This document shows, piece by piece, positions 11,391 to 22,530 of a stretch of 64,000 bases of DNA. The notes beneath the pieces were generated by a model, which was not told where the DNA came from, did no database searches, and was given only the letters and a program-made list of their open reading frames with translations. Position 1 is the stretch's first letter. The number at the start of each line of letters is the position of its first letter. The DNA is from Chrysopilus asiliformis. Taxonomy: Eukaryota > Arthropoda > Insecta > Diptera > Rhagionidae. Position numbers and translations under genes: made by a program. The stretch is taken from NCBI GenBank assembly GCA_964034945.1, contig OZ035963.1, positions 48,129,032-48,193,031 of the forward strand, in the 5' to 3' direction.

Positions 11391-12393
11391 CTAGATGATT
11401 AGAGTTTCTCTCACTCGGCGCTGCAACCGGTTGGTCTTGGCCTGTCGCAATGTCTCTCGCCAGAGGTCCCGGTCGCGTGCCGATGTCTTCCAGTTTTGCA
11501 TCCCAATTCTTTGCGCGTCCTGGTCTACGCCGTCTTGCCATCTGAGGTTGGGTCTTCCTCGTCGCCTTGTTGTTAATAATCTACCGCGGAAGACTTTCCG
11601 AGCCGGGTCACTTTCACTCGTTCGAGTGACATGATCAGCCCGCTGGAGTCTGTTGTGTCTTATGAGTTTGACTACGGGTACATCCTGATATCTCTCATAG
11701 ACCTCGTCATCGTAGAGTCTTCGGAATCGTCCCACCTCATGTATGGCGGCCAAAGATTCTTCTGAGTAGCTTTCTCTCAAACGCGGACAAGAGGTCGCAA
11801 TTAATTTTGCTTAGTACCCAACTATCAGAGGAATACATGAGGACTGGTAGGATAAGGGTCCTGTACAGGTGCAGTTTGGTTATTATACACTCAGAAAAAT
11901 GGAGGCTAACTCGACGTCCTACATACCGCGTAATTGGCCTCGGGCAGGAAAATTTAGTCTATGCGAGGCGCGCGTTCGCCTGCATGAGGGAAAGTAAAAC
12001 TTGTGTTGACCTGTGGCCGGAGAAATTCTGAAATTAAGCCACGAGCATGTGAAGTACGGCATTGGGAGCTGCACCTTAGATAGGCATTTCGAGGATGTAA
12101 TGTCATGTAATGGAAACCTCTGTCAGCCAGCTAGAGGTCAGAGTTAACCTGACAAAAAGTTGACTTGACATTTTTCTGAGTGTAGTTAGGTTTTTAGACC
12201 TGAAGAGTTTGGTAAGCTGTTTTAGACCGGAAGAGTTTTGATAAACTGTAGTAGTTTTTGTGGGCTTTAAGCAGCCGTGCGCGGATTTCTTTATTTAGGT
12301 TGTTGCCGGCTGCTATTTTTGACCCTAGATAGTTGAAGCTTCGTGCAACTTCAAGGTTGGGGTTTCCTACCCGTATACTTTGACCAATATCCG
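11391..12393 (-). pseudogene. LINE ORF2 C-terminal remnant, split by a MITE and frameshifted
   Basis: Reading the minus strand from about 12,393 downward gives the end of a non-LTR retrotransposon reverse transcriptase: a thumb-like segment with SFNYLGSKIAAGNNLNKEIR, then, beyond the MITE at 11,888-12,182, LHLYRTLILPVLMYSSDSW and ERKLLRRIFG, and finally the basic tail with RRRGRPNLRWQDGVDQDA and MQNWKTSARDRDLWRETL, ending at a stop near 11,391. These are hallmark segments of the RTE/CR1-like ORF2 carboxy end (YLGS, lyktlirPvllYgsetW, GRPrxRWxDgVxxD). The frame shifts near 11,755-11,765 just after RRIFG, so the copy is dead. The endonuclease and the catalytic reverse transcriptase motifs are absent (5' truncated). 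A second piece of the same element lies at 13,548 on the other strand. Confidence 0.8.
11888..12182. mobile_element. TA-flanked MITE (Tc1/mariner-like), copy 1
   Basis: 295 bp with inverted ends CACTCAGAAAAATG and its complement CATTTTTCTGAGTG, flanked on both sides by TA (11,886-11,887 and 12,183-12,184). Shares its whole body with copies at 38,645 and 62,422, for example AATTGGCCTCGGGCAGG, GGTCGGAGAAATTCTGAAAT (with a variant here), GTAGGGCATTGGGAGCTGCA and GTCAGAGTTAACCTGACAAA. The TA duplication points to Tc1/mariner, which is an inference. It sits inside a LINE remnant, giving relative age: the LINE came first. Confidence 0.8.
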
Positions 12394-13547
12394 GTGGTTA
12401 TTAATTCTCCAAATTTTCCTTGCAAAAATATGTACTTTTCTCGATTTTAAGGGGTCCTATTGTTTGTATTATTATTTTAATTCACATTTAAGAAACTATA
12501 GGGAATACAATACAGATACATATCACATTGTATAATACAGATCGCATTTTCCAAACGATTTTCCGCAAATGGCTCATGTATTACAAAATTTTTCGCCTGC
12601 GGAGCTTTTGTTTTTATCTTTACAGTTCCCGTTGTCATTATTTGTGAAATGTGAAGTGCGCGAAAAATTAATTTTCGCTTGGGAGTGTATAACTATTGAT
12701 TTAAATCTTTGCGCCTCATTATGTTTAATAAAATTCCACTGCAGAGCACATTCCTTAATTATTTTCCAATACATTTTTATTGATTAATTGGCTTTCTGTT
12801 TTAGGCATCTACACTCTCCTCCCCGCTCAATTTGTCATGGATTAATCCAGAAATAATATAGTCATCCTTTCTTCGGAAACAGTGCATCACACAAAAAAAA
12901 AATTTAAAGGCAAAAAGAGTTTAGAATATGATTTTACTTATAGTTTTCAAAGAATGAAATGCTATTGCTCTACTCCTTTCCCCTTGTTGAAGTGGGAGAG
13001 GGAAATGGAAATAGGATGCGGCTCCAAAAAGGGAGCTCGTAGACCGATTAATTTCAAACTTTCAGAGTAGGGCAGTAGAAGACGAAAAATGCTTTGCGAA
13101 GGAAATCAATTAACGAATTAGTTCCAAATATTCAGTGTATCTTTAGATCTTAAGAAGAAGTTATACGTGAAAGGGGCTGTGGCGGGCGAGTGGTAGGAAA
13201 ATCTCAAATGAGATTGCACACCGAAAACGGTGAACCGATTGGCGTCAAATTATAGCGAAATTTCTTTCTCACAAGTTTTTTTTTCTGCTAGACATTTGAA
13301 AAATATTTTATTCTTTTATAACTTCTCGTCTTCCATGAACAAATAAAGCAAACATATCTGGGGCATTGAGAAATTAGACTTTGGAGCAAATAACGTATCC
13401 AAAATGTTTACATGTTTTTGACAAAATAAATTTTGACAAATATGACTATCGCAAAATTTCTTTCGGCCACTAAGTAGAAACTATTTGTAGATTTTTTTCC
13501 AACTCTCGCTATCTGCATTTTTAGCAAAATCTGATTTGGGAAAAGTC
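12394..13547. other. No gene seen; family D fragments
   Basis: 12,855-12,960 carries weak family D words (CTTCGGAAACAGTGCATCA, AGTTTAGAATATGATTTTAC). 13,030-13,260 resembles the mini-me core twice over (GTAGACCGATTAATTTCAAA and GTGAACCGATTGGCGTCAAA), so it is probably another decayed DINE-like element. 12,569-12,790 has short overlapping open frames on both strands with no recognisable domain. Confidence 0.4.
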
Positions 13548-13671
13548 GAGGACATCGGCACGTGACCGGGACCTCTGGTGAGAGACTCTGGTGAGAGACT
13601 CTGGTGAGAGACTCTGGTGAGAGACTCTGGTGAGAGGCCAAGACCGGAAACCGGTTGTAGCGCCGAGAGAG
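13548..13671 (+). pseudogene. LINE ORF2 tail fragment with 13-bp tandem expansion
   Basis: GAGGACATCGGCACGTGACC, then GGGACCTCTGGTGAGAGA, and after the expansion GGCCAAGACC and CCGGTTGTAGCGCCGAG, match on the opposite strand the last codons of the LINE remnant at 11,391-11,500 (the ARDRDLWRETLRQAKTNRLQ region). Between the two halves a 13-bp unit CTCTGGTGAGAGA is repeated five times, followed downstream by a (GA)n run. It is a short, dead fragment. Confidence 0.7.
13573..13637. repeat. 13-bp x 5 tandem repeat inside LINE fragment
   Basis: Five consecutive copies of CTCTGGTGAGAGA starting at 13,573, 13,586, 13,599, 13,612 and 13,625; the last ends GAGAGG. The intact LINE tail at 11.4 kb has the motif once, so the array arose locally by duplication. 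It creates SLSPESLTRVSHQ-type open frames that are not genes. Confidence 0.9.
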
Positions 13672-15663
13672 AGAGAGAGAAATTTTGGAGCGTAGACCGT
13701 TTTCAATAAAACCATAAAAACGTTAATTTTTTACTTCATTTCCGAACATGATTGATATGAAAACGCGAGACAGAATAATCGAAGGACACCGAACTTTTCA
13801 CCTACACTTCAAAGGTCCAATTTTTAAGGCCCAGAGAACAACCAAAAATACTTTGTTTTGGAGGAAGCAAACCTTTTTTAATTGAAATTAATAACCGATT
13901 CTTTAAGTCAATTCATGTATATTTCCTTAATTCATCATTGAATGATTTCCATTTTTCCCAAGAACCTGAACTTAACCACAGAAGATAACCACCAAGACCA
14001 CGAAGATTCACTTATTTACACGTTATTGTGGCTCAAATTGACCGTATAGACAGTCAACATTTTCGTACAGGTAGGTAAAGTTTTTTTTTTATGTAAACAA
14101 CATTTTCAATTGTTTGAATGTGTTTTGGTGTGCAAGACGAGCCGAATTATTCGTTAAATAAGAAAAATTGCAGGTTTGCGTGCCAGTCTCGAGTTCTATA
14201 GCATTTTATTCTGTATTTTATTCCAACTTTTGTCTGGTTTTTTTCAACTTCGCTTTTCTCATTTCATGCTACGAAAATTGTAGACATTCATCCGACACAT
14301 CGACCACCATAAGTACAGCTCTGACGGAAGTCGTTCTTCAGAGACCGTCACTGTCAATATTTCGGTCCGATCGAATGGCAGAGATAACTCCACCACACCA
14401 ATACCACCCCAAATTGTTTTCTGGAAAAAGCTTTTGCTACCTTCGTTAACGAATATGGTGTGGGGCCACCTTAAGAAGCCAAAATTGTACCAGAGTCATG
14501 GTGTGTGAAATTTTCGGGACAAAACTGAGGCATTGCCCTCGTCACTAATTGAATTCAATTTAATTATGCACATCATTCGATTTTGCATTGAAACGATGAA
14601 GGAAAATCCTAGACACGAACCTGCTTAACAAGCGAAACGCAGGTCAAACAAATCAACCATGTATTCAATGTCCTGCAGCAACAGAAAAAAAAACAAGGAG
14701 ATCGCAGTGGGTCTCTTCCCCTAGTAAGCAGAGGGATCATATCCAGAGTCGATAGCAGGTGAACACGCATCAATCGATCGTTAAATTGTTCCGACTGAGT
14801 GATTCGACAAGGGAGCACCTAATAATGATGACTTATCGAATTTCCATTCATCTTATACCCCGCATGTTATTGAAATTGTCAATACAAGGAATAAGAACCG
14901 ACATTCCTGCGGGTGAACTAGACCATGGTCCCGATAATTACCACCACCAAACGGACCATCGAAAAAAATCCTCGTAATGAGCACGTGGTTTAAACGCGTA
15001 CACCGCACTACAACAACCTGTCCAACAGCAATCAATTGGTGTGTATCTTGCCTTGTATGCTAACGTAACGAGTGTCTCACCTGTTGTTCCATTCAATTTT
15101 CTATTTATCTGTTGCTCCTCTAGATTACTCAGGCGTTTATGCTTCAATGGTCTGTGAAATTTCAATTTTCAGGACAGTTTTTTGTGATTTTTCCCGGGAT
15201 CTGTTATAAGGATTTCTCCAAGTTTATCGTGCAGTTTGCAAATTTACAGCCAAATCGAAAATAATTTGTAAAAAACTTTTGAAGTAATAAAATACCATGA
15301 ATTTTTAGGAACAACTTAACGCACGGAGAGATGTTAATTACGGCTTTAAATGAAAAATGTTTAGAATTCCGGAACAAGTGTAGAAAAAGGATGACATTAT
15401 GACTACACTTCGTCCTTGTTTTTAAAATTGTCTGACCTTTTCAAAGTTAATCTCGGCACTGATACTGGTTTGTGATATGTAACCAGTTAAAAACAAAAAG
15501 ACCAGTTTTGTGGGCAATTTGGGCCCACTGAAAAAATTGGGCCAATGGATCTGAACAAAAATAAAATCGAAAAAAATTTTGCCGGTTGGTTTTCCGCGAA
15601 AATTGTGAATGAATTTTCCAATTTCCTAAAGCAATACTTTTTGCAAAGAAATTGTCTCACCTT
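13672..15663. other. No gene seen; unique DNA
   Basis: No open frame over about 93 codons and no domain recognised. 14,160-15,170 is somewhat less AT-rich and has several short open frames on both strands, without a recognisable protein or a convincing splice pattern. No repeats shared with other parts of the window were seen. Confidence 0.5.
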
Positions 15664-15820
15664 TTTATACCCGTATGGTGAAACCAAAGGGTATATTAAC
15701 TTTGCCTTACCGTTTGTAACGGCAAGATCCCGTCATCGCACAAAAAAATGAATTACACCAGTGTGTTTAGAATGATAAAAATATTTAATTTTTGCATGTC
15801 CGTCCGTCTGTCTGTCCGTC

Positions 15821-15851
<31 letters not shown>

Positions 15852-16220
15852 CCGTCTGTCTGTGGCGCGGATTGCGGGCGCACGGATTGAGCTAGAGACT
15901 TGAAATTTTGCACAGATCCGTTTTTCGTAAAATGCGAGGCTAAGTTCGGTAATGGGCGAAAATGGACCATTAGGGGGGGTACCCCCCATACGAACGAAAA
16001 CGTTTTTTGCAAATATCTGAAAAACGGTGCATCTTATCAAAAAAAAGTGCAAGAACAAAAGTTATTTAGGATATGATTTTACATAAAAATCCCATACATC
16101 AAAATCCGAGTGGAAGAAATTTTAAAAAATCTTCTTGAAAAGTTTGCCTTCAAAGTGAAATTTTCATCAATCACCATACGGGTTTTCAATAATTGCCAGC
16201 AATTATAGCTTTTGTTATGT
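15664..16220 (+). mobile_element. Family A element, copy 3 (complete)
   Basis: Clear both ends: 5' TTTTTATACCCGTATGGTG with the subterminal CCCGTATGGTGA (15,670-15,681), the leader, a 65-bp (GTCY)n run (15,799-15,863), the core GAGCTAGAGACTTGAAAT, the TTAGGGGGGGTACCCCCC block and the 3' subterminal TCACCATACGGG (16,171-16,182) with a shortened hairpin and AGCTTTTGTTATG. It is preceded by a T-run, as copies 2 and 4 are when read in their own orientation, which fits insertion into T-rich sites. Confidence 0.7.
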
Positions 16221-16976
16221 TTAAATCAAGAATCGTCACTTGATCTGCTATTCATTTTCAGTCCAAACTCAAATGATTCTTATTCGAATCAAAATACAAA
16301 GTAATTAAAACAAATACGAACCATTCATTTTAAATGCAGATATTTGATTTAAATGTATCTAAAATTATTTAAATGAAAAGTATTTAAAATAAAAACCTAA
16401 TCAGTTAATTTGACTGTCTGACAGAGTGCGGTTTCTAACATCATGCAGTCGAAACAAATAACCGAGCATTTGTTTTGAATGCATTGGCAAATAATTGGAG
16501 ATATTAACAGTGGCGAATAGAAAAGAGAACGGGAGAGAATCATCATCATCGTTGTTGGTGGCATACACAAATACATTTTCTTTGTTTTTGTGCACGCAGA
16601 ATATCAAAAATGACGATATGGTTTTCCTGATAATTATGTTCTTTATTTTTTTATTGAAGGTTTTTCTTTATTTTTTTATTAGCCTGAAAAAAAATAGTTT
16701 TAAGAGCAATATCTTCAGTGTTAAGAGCAATAGACGTTTTGTTAGTTGGTTTGAGTTATTTTTTGTAAGATTTTTAACCGACCTCCAAAAAGGAAAAGGT
16801 TCTCAATTCGACCTGAATCTCTGTTTTTTTTTTAATGTATGTTTACGCCTAACTTTTTACTGGGTTGGCCGATTTTGGTCATCCCAAAGAGAAAGTTGTA
16901 GAGAAAGTTGTAGAGAAAGTTCCTGGTTGGGCCTCTCTGCAAATCCCCCCCCTCCCCCCGTGGCTCTATGCTTTCA
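16221..16976 (+). other. No gene seen; low-complexity DNA
   Basis: One 171-codon open frame (16,495-17,010) is rich in F, L, S and K with no domain; it reads through T-rich tracts and then (AGAGAAAGTTGT)-like duplications (about 16,888-16,922). I do not consider it a gene. Codon use looks like translated AT-rich noncoding DNA. Confidence 0.5.
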
Positions 16977-18214
16977 TACCCCCTCGCCTGCTAGATTCTA
17001 CATCGCTTGAGATATCGAGCTGAAATTTTTTGTGTTGTGTGCAGTATAATGCCAGGAAGTATATTTTATATACTTTCATCCTATTGACCTACCCCTTAAA
17101 CCCTCTCCCCTGCTAGATTCTACATCGCTTGAGATACCGAGTTGAAATTATTTGTGTTGTGTTCAGTAAAATACAAGAAAGGCTCTTTTATATATTTCCC
17201 CCGTGGTAACCTACCCTCTTGCTAGGAGAGGCACAATTGGGCAGTTTCATCCTAAACGATCTGGAAGACCTAAGCGCCACAAGCGTCGCAGATATACTCC
17301 GCTTCATCAGAAGCTCCAAATTGTTCGAGGTATAGGGAAATGGATCGTTAAGATTCGCGTGGTACCACAATGGGTCATTTCTGGCCTAAGTGTGCCTTTT
17401 TGGCAGCCACTCCAACCTAACCAAACCTAACCTACCCCCTTAAACCCCCTCTCCAGCTAAATTTTACATTGTTTGAGATATCGAGTGGAAATTTTTGGTG
17501 GGGTGTTCAGAACAATACCTGGAAGATTCTTTTACATATTTTCCCTCTGCGGACTTATCCCCTCAAACCCCCTCCCCTCCTAAATTCTACATCGTTTGAG
17601 ATATGGAGTCCCAAAAAGCCGAATTTTAAATACACTATTAATGGACATAGTTTTAACTTATTTTTTTTCTTTTTGGTGCTTTTTTCTTTTTTAGTTATTT
17701 TTTAAAAGTCGGTTTAATTTTTTTAATTGCCAATATTATCAGATTTATTTAAATAAATACCTTTTTTGCAAAATCTTACGAGGAGAGTATGTTTTTTCAA
17801 GATATCATTTTAATCATGATCATTCATCAGTTAGAAGTTTTTGGTAGAAAAACATCAAATTTTAGTAATTTTAAGTTATTTGCATATTTTTATTCTCAAT
17901 TAAACATAAAAAAATATATCCATTTTGACATGAATATTAAGAACATATAAATACATACAATAATAATAAAGAAGAGTGATAATAAAGAAGACGAAAAGAA
18001 TCTTTATTGTAGCGTTGTTGCTTTCTCTGCGAAATAATCACTTGGTTTAACCACTTTTTATTTAAATCAAATACAAAAACTATTAGCGTAAATTTGGCGA
18101 AAGTTTTATTTGATTCAACTGCTTTTTTGTTGATTGTAGTAAGAAATTTCTCTCAGTGAGCAACAGAAATAAAACTCTTTTCGTCAGTTCTATAGATTTT
18201 TTCAAAATAAAATG
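16977..18214. repeat. 1,238-bp tandem duplication, unit 1
   Basis: This block and the next (18,215-19,452) align head to tail at a constant offset of 1,238 bases. Unit 1 joins unit 2 at TACCCCCTCGCCTGC. Each unit contains four degenerate subrepeats of about 110-130 bases with GCTAGATTCTACATCGCTTG and GAGATATCGAGCTGAAAT, a LINE 3' end between subrepeats two and three, and an AT-rich half. The first 660 bases look identical between units, whereas the second half differs at many positions. Confidence 0.9.
17220..17427 (+). pseudogene. 5'-truncated LINE 3' end (unit 1)
   Basis: Plus-strand codons at 17,231-17,335 read AQLGSFILNDLEDLSATSVA followed by DILRFIRSSKLFEV and a stop. This is the usual last stretch of ORF2 in R1/Jockey-type elements (LEDLS...DILRFIKSSKLF). 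About 90 bases of 3' sequence follow, ending in an AACCTAACCAAACCTAACC-like tail. The near-identical AACCTACCCTCTT (left) and AACCTACCCCCTT (right) may be a 13-bp target duplication, but the host subrepeat has similar words. Open frames here in other phases (75 and 60 codons) are shadows. Confidence 0.7.
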
Positions 18215-19452
18215 TACCCCCTCGCCTGCTAGATTCTACATCGCTTGAGATATCGAGCTGAAATTTTTTGTGTTGTGTGCAGTATAATGCCAGGAAGTAT
18301 ATTTTATATACTTTCATCCTATTGACCTACCCCTTAAACCCTCTCCCCTGCTAGATTCTACATCGCTTGAGATACCGAGTTGAAATTATTTGTGTTGTGT
18401 TCAGTAAAATACAAGAAAGGCTCTTTTATATATTTCCCCCGTGGTAACCTACCCTCTTGCTAGGAGAGGCACAATTGGGCAGTTTCATCCTAAACGATCT
18501 GGAAGACCTAAGCGCCACAAGCGTCGCAGATATACTCCGCTTCATCAGAAGCTCCAAATTGTTCGAGGTATAGGGAAATGGATCGTTAAGATTCGCGTGG
18601 TACCACAATGGGTCATTTCTGGCCTAAGTGTGCCTTTTTGGCAGCCACTCCAACCTAACCAAACCTAACCTACCCCCTTAAACCCCCTCTCCAGCTAAAT
18701 TTTACATTGTTTGAGATATCGAGTGGAAATTTTTGGTGGGGTGTTCAGAACAATACCTGGAAGATTCTTTTACATATTTTCCCTCTGCGGACTTATCCCC
18801 TCAAACCCCCTCCCCTCCTAAATTCTACATCGTTTGAGATATGGAGTCCCAAAAAGCCGAATTTTAAATACACTATTAATGGACATAGTTTTAACTTATT
18901 TTTTTCTTTTTGGTGCTTTTTTCTTTTTTAGTTATTTTTTAAAAGTCGGTTTTTTTTTTAATTGCCAGTATTATCAGATTTTTTTAAATAAATGCCTTTT
19001 TTCAGAATATTACGAAGGTAGTATGTTTTTTCAAGATATCATTTTAATCAGGATCGTTCATCAGTTAGAAGTTTTTGGTAGAAAAACATCAAATTTTAGT
19101 AATTTTAAGTTATTTGCATATTTTTATTCTCAATCAAACATAAAAAAATAAATCCATTTTGACATGAATATTAAGAACATATAAATACATACAATATTAA
19201 TAAAAAAAGAAAGATAATAAAGAAGACGAAAAGAATCTTTATTGTAGCGTTGTTGCTTTCTCTGCGAAATAATCACTTGGTTTAACCACTTTTTATTTAA
19301 ATCAAATACAAAAACTATTAGCGTAAATTTGGTGAAAGTTTTTATTTGATTTAACTGCTTTTTTGTTGATTGTAGTAAGAAATTTCTCTCAGTAAAAAAC
19401 AGAAAGAAAACACTTTTCGTCAGTTCTATAGATTTTTTCAAAATAAAATGTA
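18215..19452. repeat. 1,238-bp tandem duplication, unit 2
   Basis: Second copy of the 16,977-18,214 unit. It ends where the shared AAAATAAAATGTA gives way to TTTGTTCGC. In the second half it differs from unit 1 by roughly fifteen or more substitutions and small indels (for example ATCATGATCATTC in unit 1 against ATCAGGATCGTTC here, and GCAAAATCTTACGAGGAG against CAGAATATTACGAAGGT). Confidence 0.9.
18458..18665 (+). pseudogene. 5'-truncated LINE 3' end (unit 2)
   Basis: Copy of the LINE tail at 17,220 carried along by the tandem duplication; coding remnant 18,469-18,573 with the same residues and stop. It appears identical to unit 1 over its length, so it does not represent an independent insertion. 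Confidence 0.7.
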
Positions 19453-21422
19453 TTTGTTCGCAATATCTCAAAAACTTGCACCAATTTGGTGAAACTAAAG
19501 CCAGATTCGGAAACAGCGAGGTCTGACTATCCAAACACTATTTTAATATCGGTAGTAACAAACGGGCTGTTAGCCAGTGTAATTTTTTTTTCTAAATGTA
19601 TCACAATTTTCCCAAAAACTGCAGGAAATATTACCATTTATACTGGTGGCATGGGAAAGAACTCTTCTAATGAAATTTTTCGTGTGGAAAAGTTATGTAA
19701 AATTATATTTTAAACATCTTTTATCCTAATAATTTTTTGGATACCACACGCTGTTTACATTAACTAGTTTTAAAGAATTTTATATAAATCTGAATGAAGT
19801 TTTTAGACCAATTCGTAAAAAGCTCCACTTTCCATGTGTAAAATTCAAAGCCTTTTGAATGTTTCAAGAAATATGTCCCAAACAATGAAAATTCTCAATA
19901 ATACAAAGTAGTAAAATATTTTACTATCAAGAATTTTCTTAAGGCCAAGTCAAGCTGGTTAATAAAAGCAATATTTTCTTTGCGATTTAATTCAAAAATT
20001 CCAAATTGATACTCTTTTTGCCCATCAATTCTTTTGTTAAAAATGCGTGTGTTTCCAGCCAGAAAGTCGTAAATTCTTGATAGCCAACTGCATGCTTTTT
20101 TGCGACCATCTGAAGGACCTCACCGAAGAAGTCCACGCGGATAACGAAAGCCATCCTGGAAATCGTGTTCCCTTAGCTTGAGCATCCACATCGATTGCTA
20201 AAAGAATACCGAAAACAATAAAATATGCAAAGTGGATGGAACCCGAAGCGCATCATCATAAAGCCATAAACGTCCCTTTCCTTTTGGCATTCGGTTAAGG
20301 ATAATGCGTCCAGCAAATCACTTGATGACCATTCCCTGTTATGATTTTACGATCCGCAATTTTTCCCAAACATAAAAAATATAGGAAAAATTCGACATCA
20401 TACAAATATGGAAAATAAGGGAAAAATTTGTGTCCCGATCTAATTTCATAGTGAGTCCTTGACGTTTGATATCCTTCCTTCAATGGAATGAATGATAAAT
20501 GCTGTTATGGAAATGGCTATCCATTTAGTCCTCTGTGTGTTAAAAAATAAATCTTCAGTCCACGCTAAAGGTCTTCAATGGGGTTTGAAACGTCACTCAA
20601 GCACACTATAGAAATTGAAGTCGCATCACTAAGTAAGTCAACCTGTGTGTCGTTTTGAATTTAAAATTTTTCCAAATATCCACGCACGTGTCTCCCGCCC
20701 ACCCGTACTTAACCCCCAAGGGTGGCGTTCTCCATAAGCGATGACCATAACACATTTCTGTTGGTTGGTATTTCCACCCCATATCCCGTCGGTCGCCGTG
20801 CGGGATTTTTATCAGGAGAATATTGGAAAAACTTGAAAAATCGTGTCCTTTTGCTGCGGAAAGTTAAGTGATATTCCGATGGGGTGGTTTCCTGTAGAGC
20901 TCCTTCGTCATTTCTTTAAGAACAAATTGAATTTTAAAAATCTTCGGGACATTCAGCTCTGATTGGATTTTATGGGACATGAATTTTGTGTGATCCAATA
21001 AAGGACGAACAGGACGATTTGTATGCTACGATTTTTTCCCCAGTTTTACGACATGCAATATTATTATTATTCAAGTTGTTATAAACCTACGATAGGACTC
21101 CTTAAATGTTAGTCCTTTTAGACCAATGAAACTACCCAAGAGCGATTGCAATGGGGATGATTCAAAATGAAAGAAAAAAAAACGAGCAACGGATAACAGG
21201 AAGGTTTTATTGAAATTTTCAGGTACATTGATTACGTGATTGTTGGTATATTTTATTAGTGTTGGCATAATTGAATGATAATATCACGAGAAACTTTAAT
21301 TTGATTTGATTCTTTTTTTTTGTTTTAAAGAATTTTAAAAATGTATAAAAGTCATCTATAATCTATAATAAAATCAAGATTCTCATATATCTTTAGTTAT
21401 GGAGTTCTGCTGAACCAATTTA
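19453..21422. other. No gene seen; unique DNA
   Basis: 19,560-19,740 carries weak repeat-like words (TTGTGGAAAAGTTATG analogues of 4,080-4,140: ATGTAAAATTATATTTTAAAC). 20,040-20,320 and 20,640-20,900 are less AT-rich, but they have no open frame above about 62 codons. Nothing recognised. Confidence 0.5.
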
Positions 21423-21900
21423 AAGGCTGATTTACAATGCAGCAGCAACGCCAACAGCAACGTCGACGCAAAGAGCGACTGCAAAAAGAAAAATGCTGTC
21501 GGATGAATTACAATGAAGCAGCAACAGCAACACTAAAAATTGACATTTCTGAATTGTTGAATTAACCTTTCTTCCATGATTATCTAAATTAAATGTTTAT
21601 TAAATAAATAACAATCTTAACCGTATTCTGAAACTTACTTTTAAACACAAAATTCGTTTCCAAAAGTAAACTTTGTTGTCAATCACTTGTATACATAACC
21701 AACAAAAAGCAATGCTGTCAACGTTGTTGTTCAGCATTGCTGTTCAGCGTTGCTGCTCAAATTTGGGATTAGAAATGAATCGGCATCAAAATATCTCTCT
21801 GAAAATCTGACGTCACAGAGTCGATTCTTGCCCAATCAAAACACTTTCTCCGTGACGTTGATGTTACTGTTGCTGTTGCTGCTGCATTGTAAATCAGCTT
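21423..21900. mobile_element. PIF/Harbinger-like MITE with TTA duplication (CAG-rich ends)
   Basis: 478 bp. Left end AAGGCTGATTTACAATGCAG, right end the complement of AAGCTGATTTACAATGCAGC; the match continues through GCAGCAAC repeats, giving inverted ends of over 30 bases. TTA lies on both sides (21,420-21,422 and 21,901-21,903), the duplication expected for PIF/Harbinger. Secondary CAGCAAC/GTTGCTG clusters lie inside each end (about 21,515 and 21,725). No open frame of note. Confidence 0.75.
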
Positions 21901-22189
21901 TTAATGATTCCTTTTTATTCACAAGCTATTAGTATGAACATAAGTATGTACACAAATTTCCACAAATGAATGTCAATAAGATAGAAAGCATAATCGACAA
22001 GTAGAGAACCTGCATACCAGAGAAATTAATCGGAAAATTAAAAATAAGCGCGAAAGTTTCCTAAATTCTGACGAATGATATCCAAAATGATCTCAAGAAT
22101 GAAGAGCGATTGCGTTAGGCCCCATTTAAAAAAAAACTGTCATGCCCGATGTTGCTTATAAAGTCCGGAATACAATTGGCCCGACGACA

Positions 22190-22516
22190 CAACATTTACG
22201 ACGACAGTTTACGGCGACAAAGTTGACCTCCACACACTTTGTTGTTCTAAACATCATTTGTTTATCGTTTGATTTTGCCAATGTGATGGTGAGCTCACAT
22301 ATAACATTCTTTTGTTACGAATTATCAAATATAATAGGATTGTGAATGTAAGCAACAAAACATACGAACTATATTTCCTAATACTTTCTTTAAGTGACGA
22401 AATTTAGATTTTATGACGTCCGCAGAAGATTTCATTTTGAATCAACCAAGAAGTTTTGTCGGCGAGCTGACCGACAAAAGATAAATTCGATTCAACTTTT
22501 TACGACGACAAAGTTG
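22190..22516 (+). repeat. Dispersed repeat E, copy 1
   Basis: 22,267-22,516 matches 35,733-35,977 in the same orientation, sharing ATGGTGAGCTCACATATAAC-like words, GAATGTAAGCAAC, AAATTTAGATTTTATGACGTC and TTTTGTCGGCGAGCTGACCG followed by ACAAAAG. The left flank (22,190-22,235) repeats ACGACGACA and GGCGACAAAGTTG words that also close the right side, so this copy may be a TE with short terminal repeats of which the 35.7-kb copy lacks the start. Non-coding. Confidence 0.5.
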
Positions 22517-22530
22517 TGTTTTGCACTTAA

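Noticed and set aside
16495..17010. 171-codon frame as a host gene
   Set aside because: Composition is that of translated T-rich DNA (F, L, S, K), without domain, start context or neighbouring exons.
17203..17430. Basic 75-codon frame (also 18,441-18,668) and the opposite 60-codon frame
   Set aside because: Out-of-phase readings of the LINE tail, whose true phase (ending RSSKLFEV) is at 17,231-17,335.
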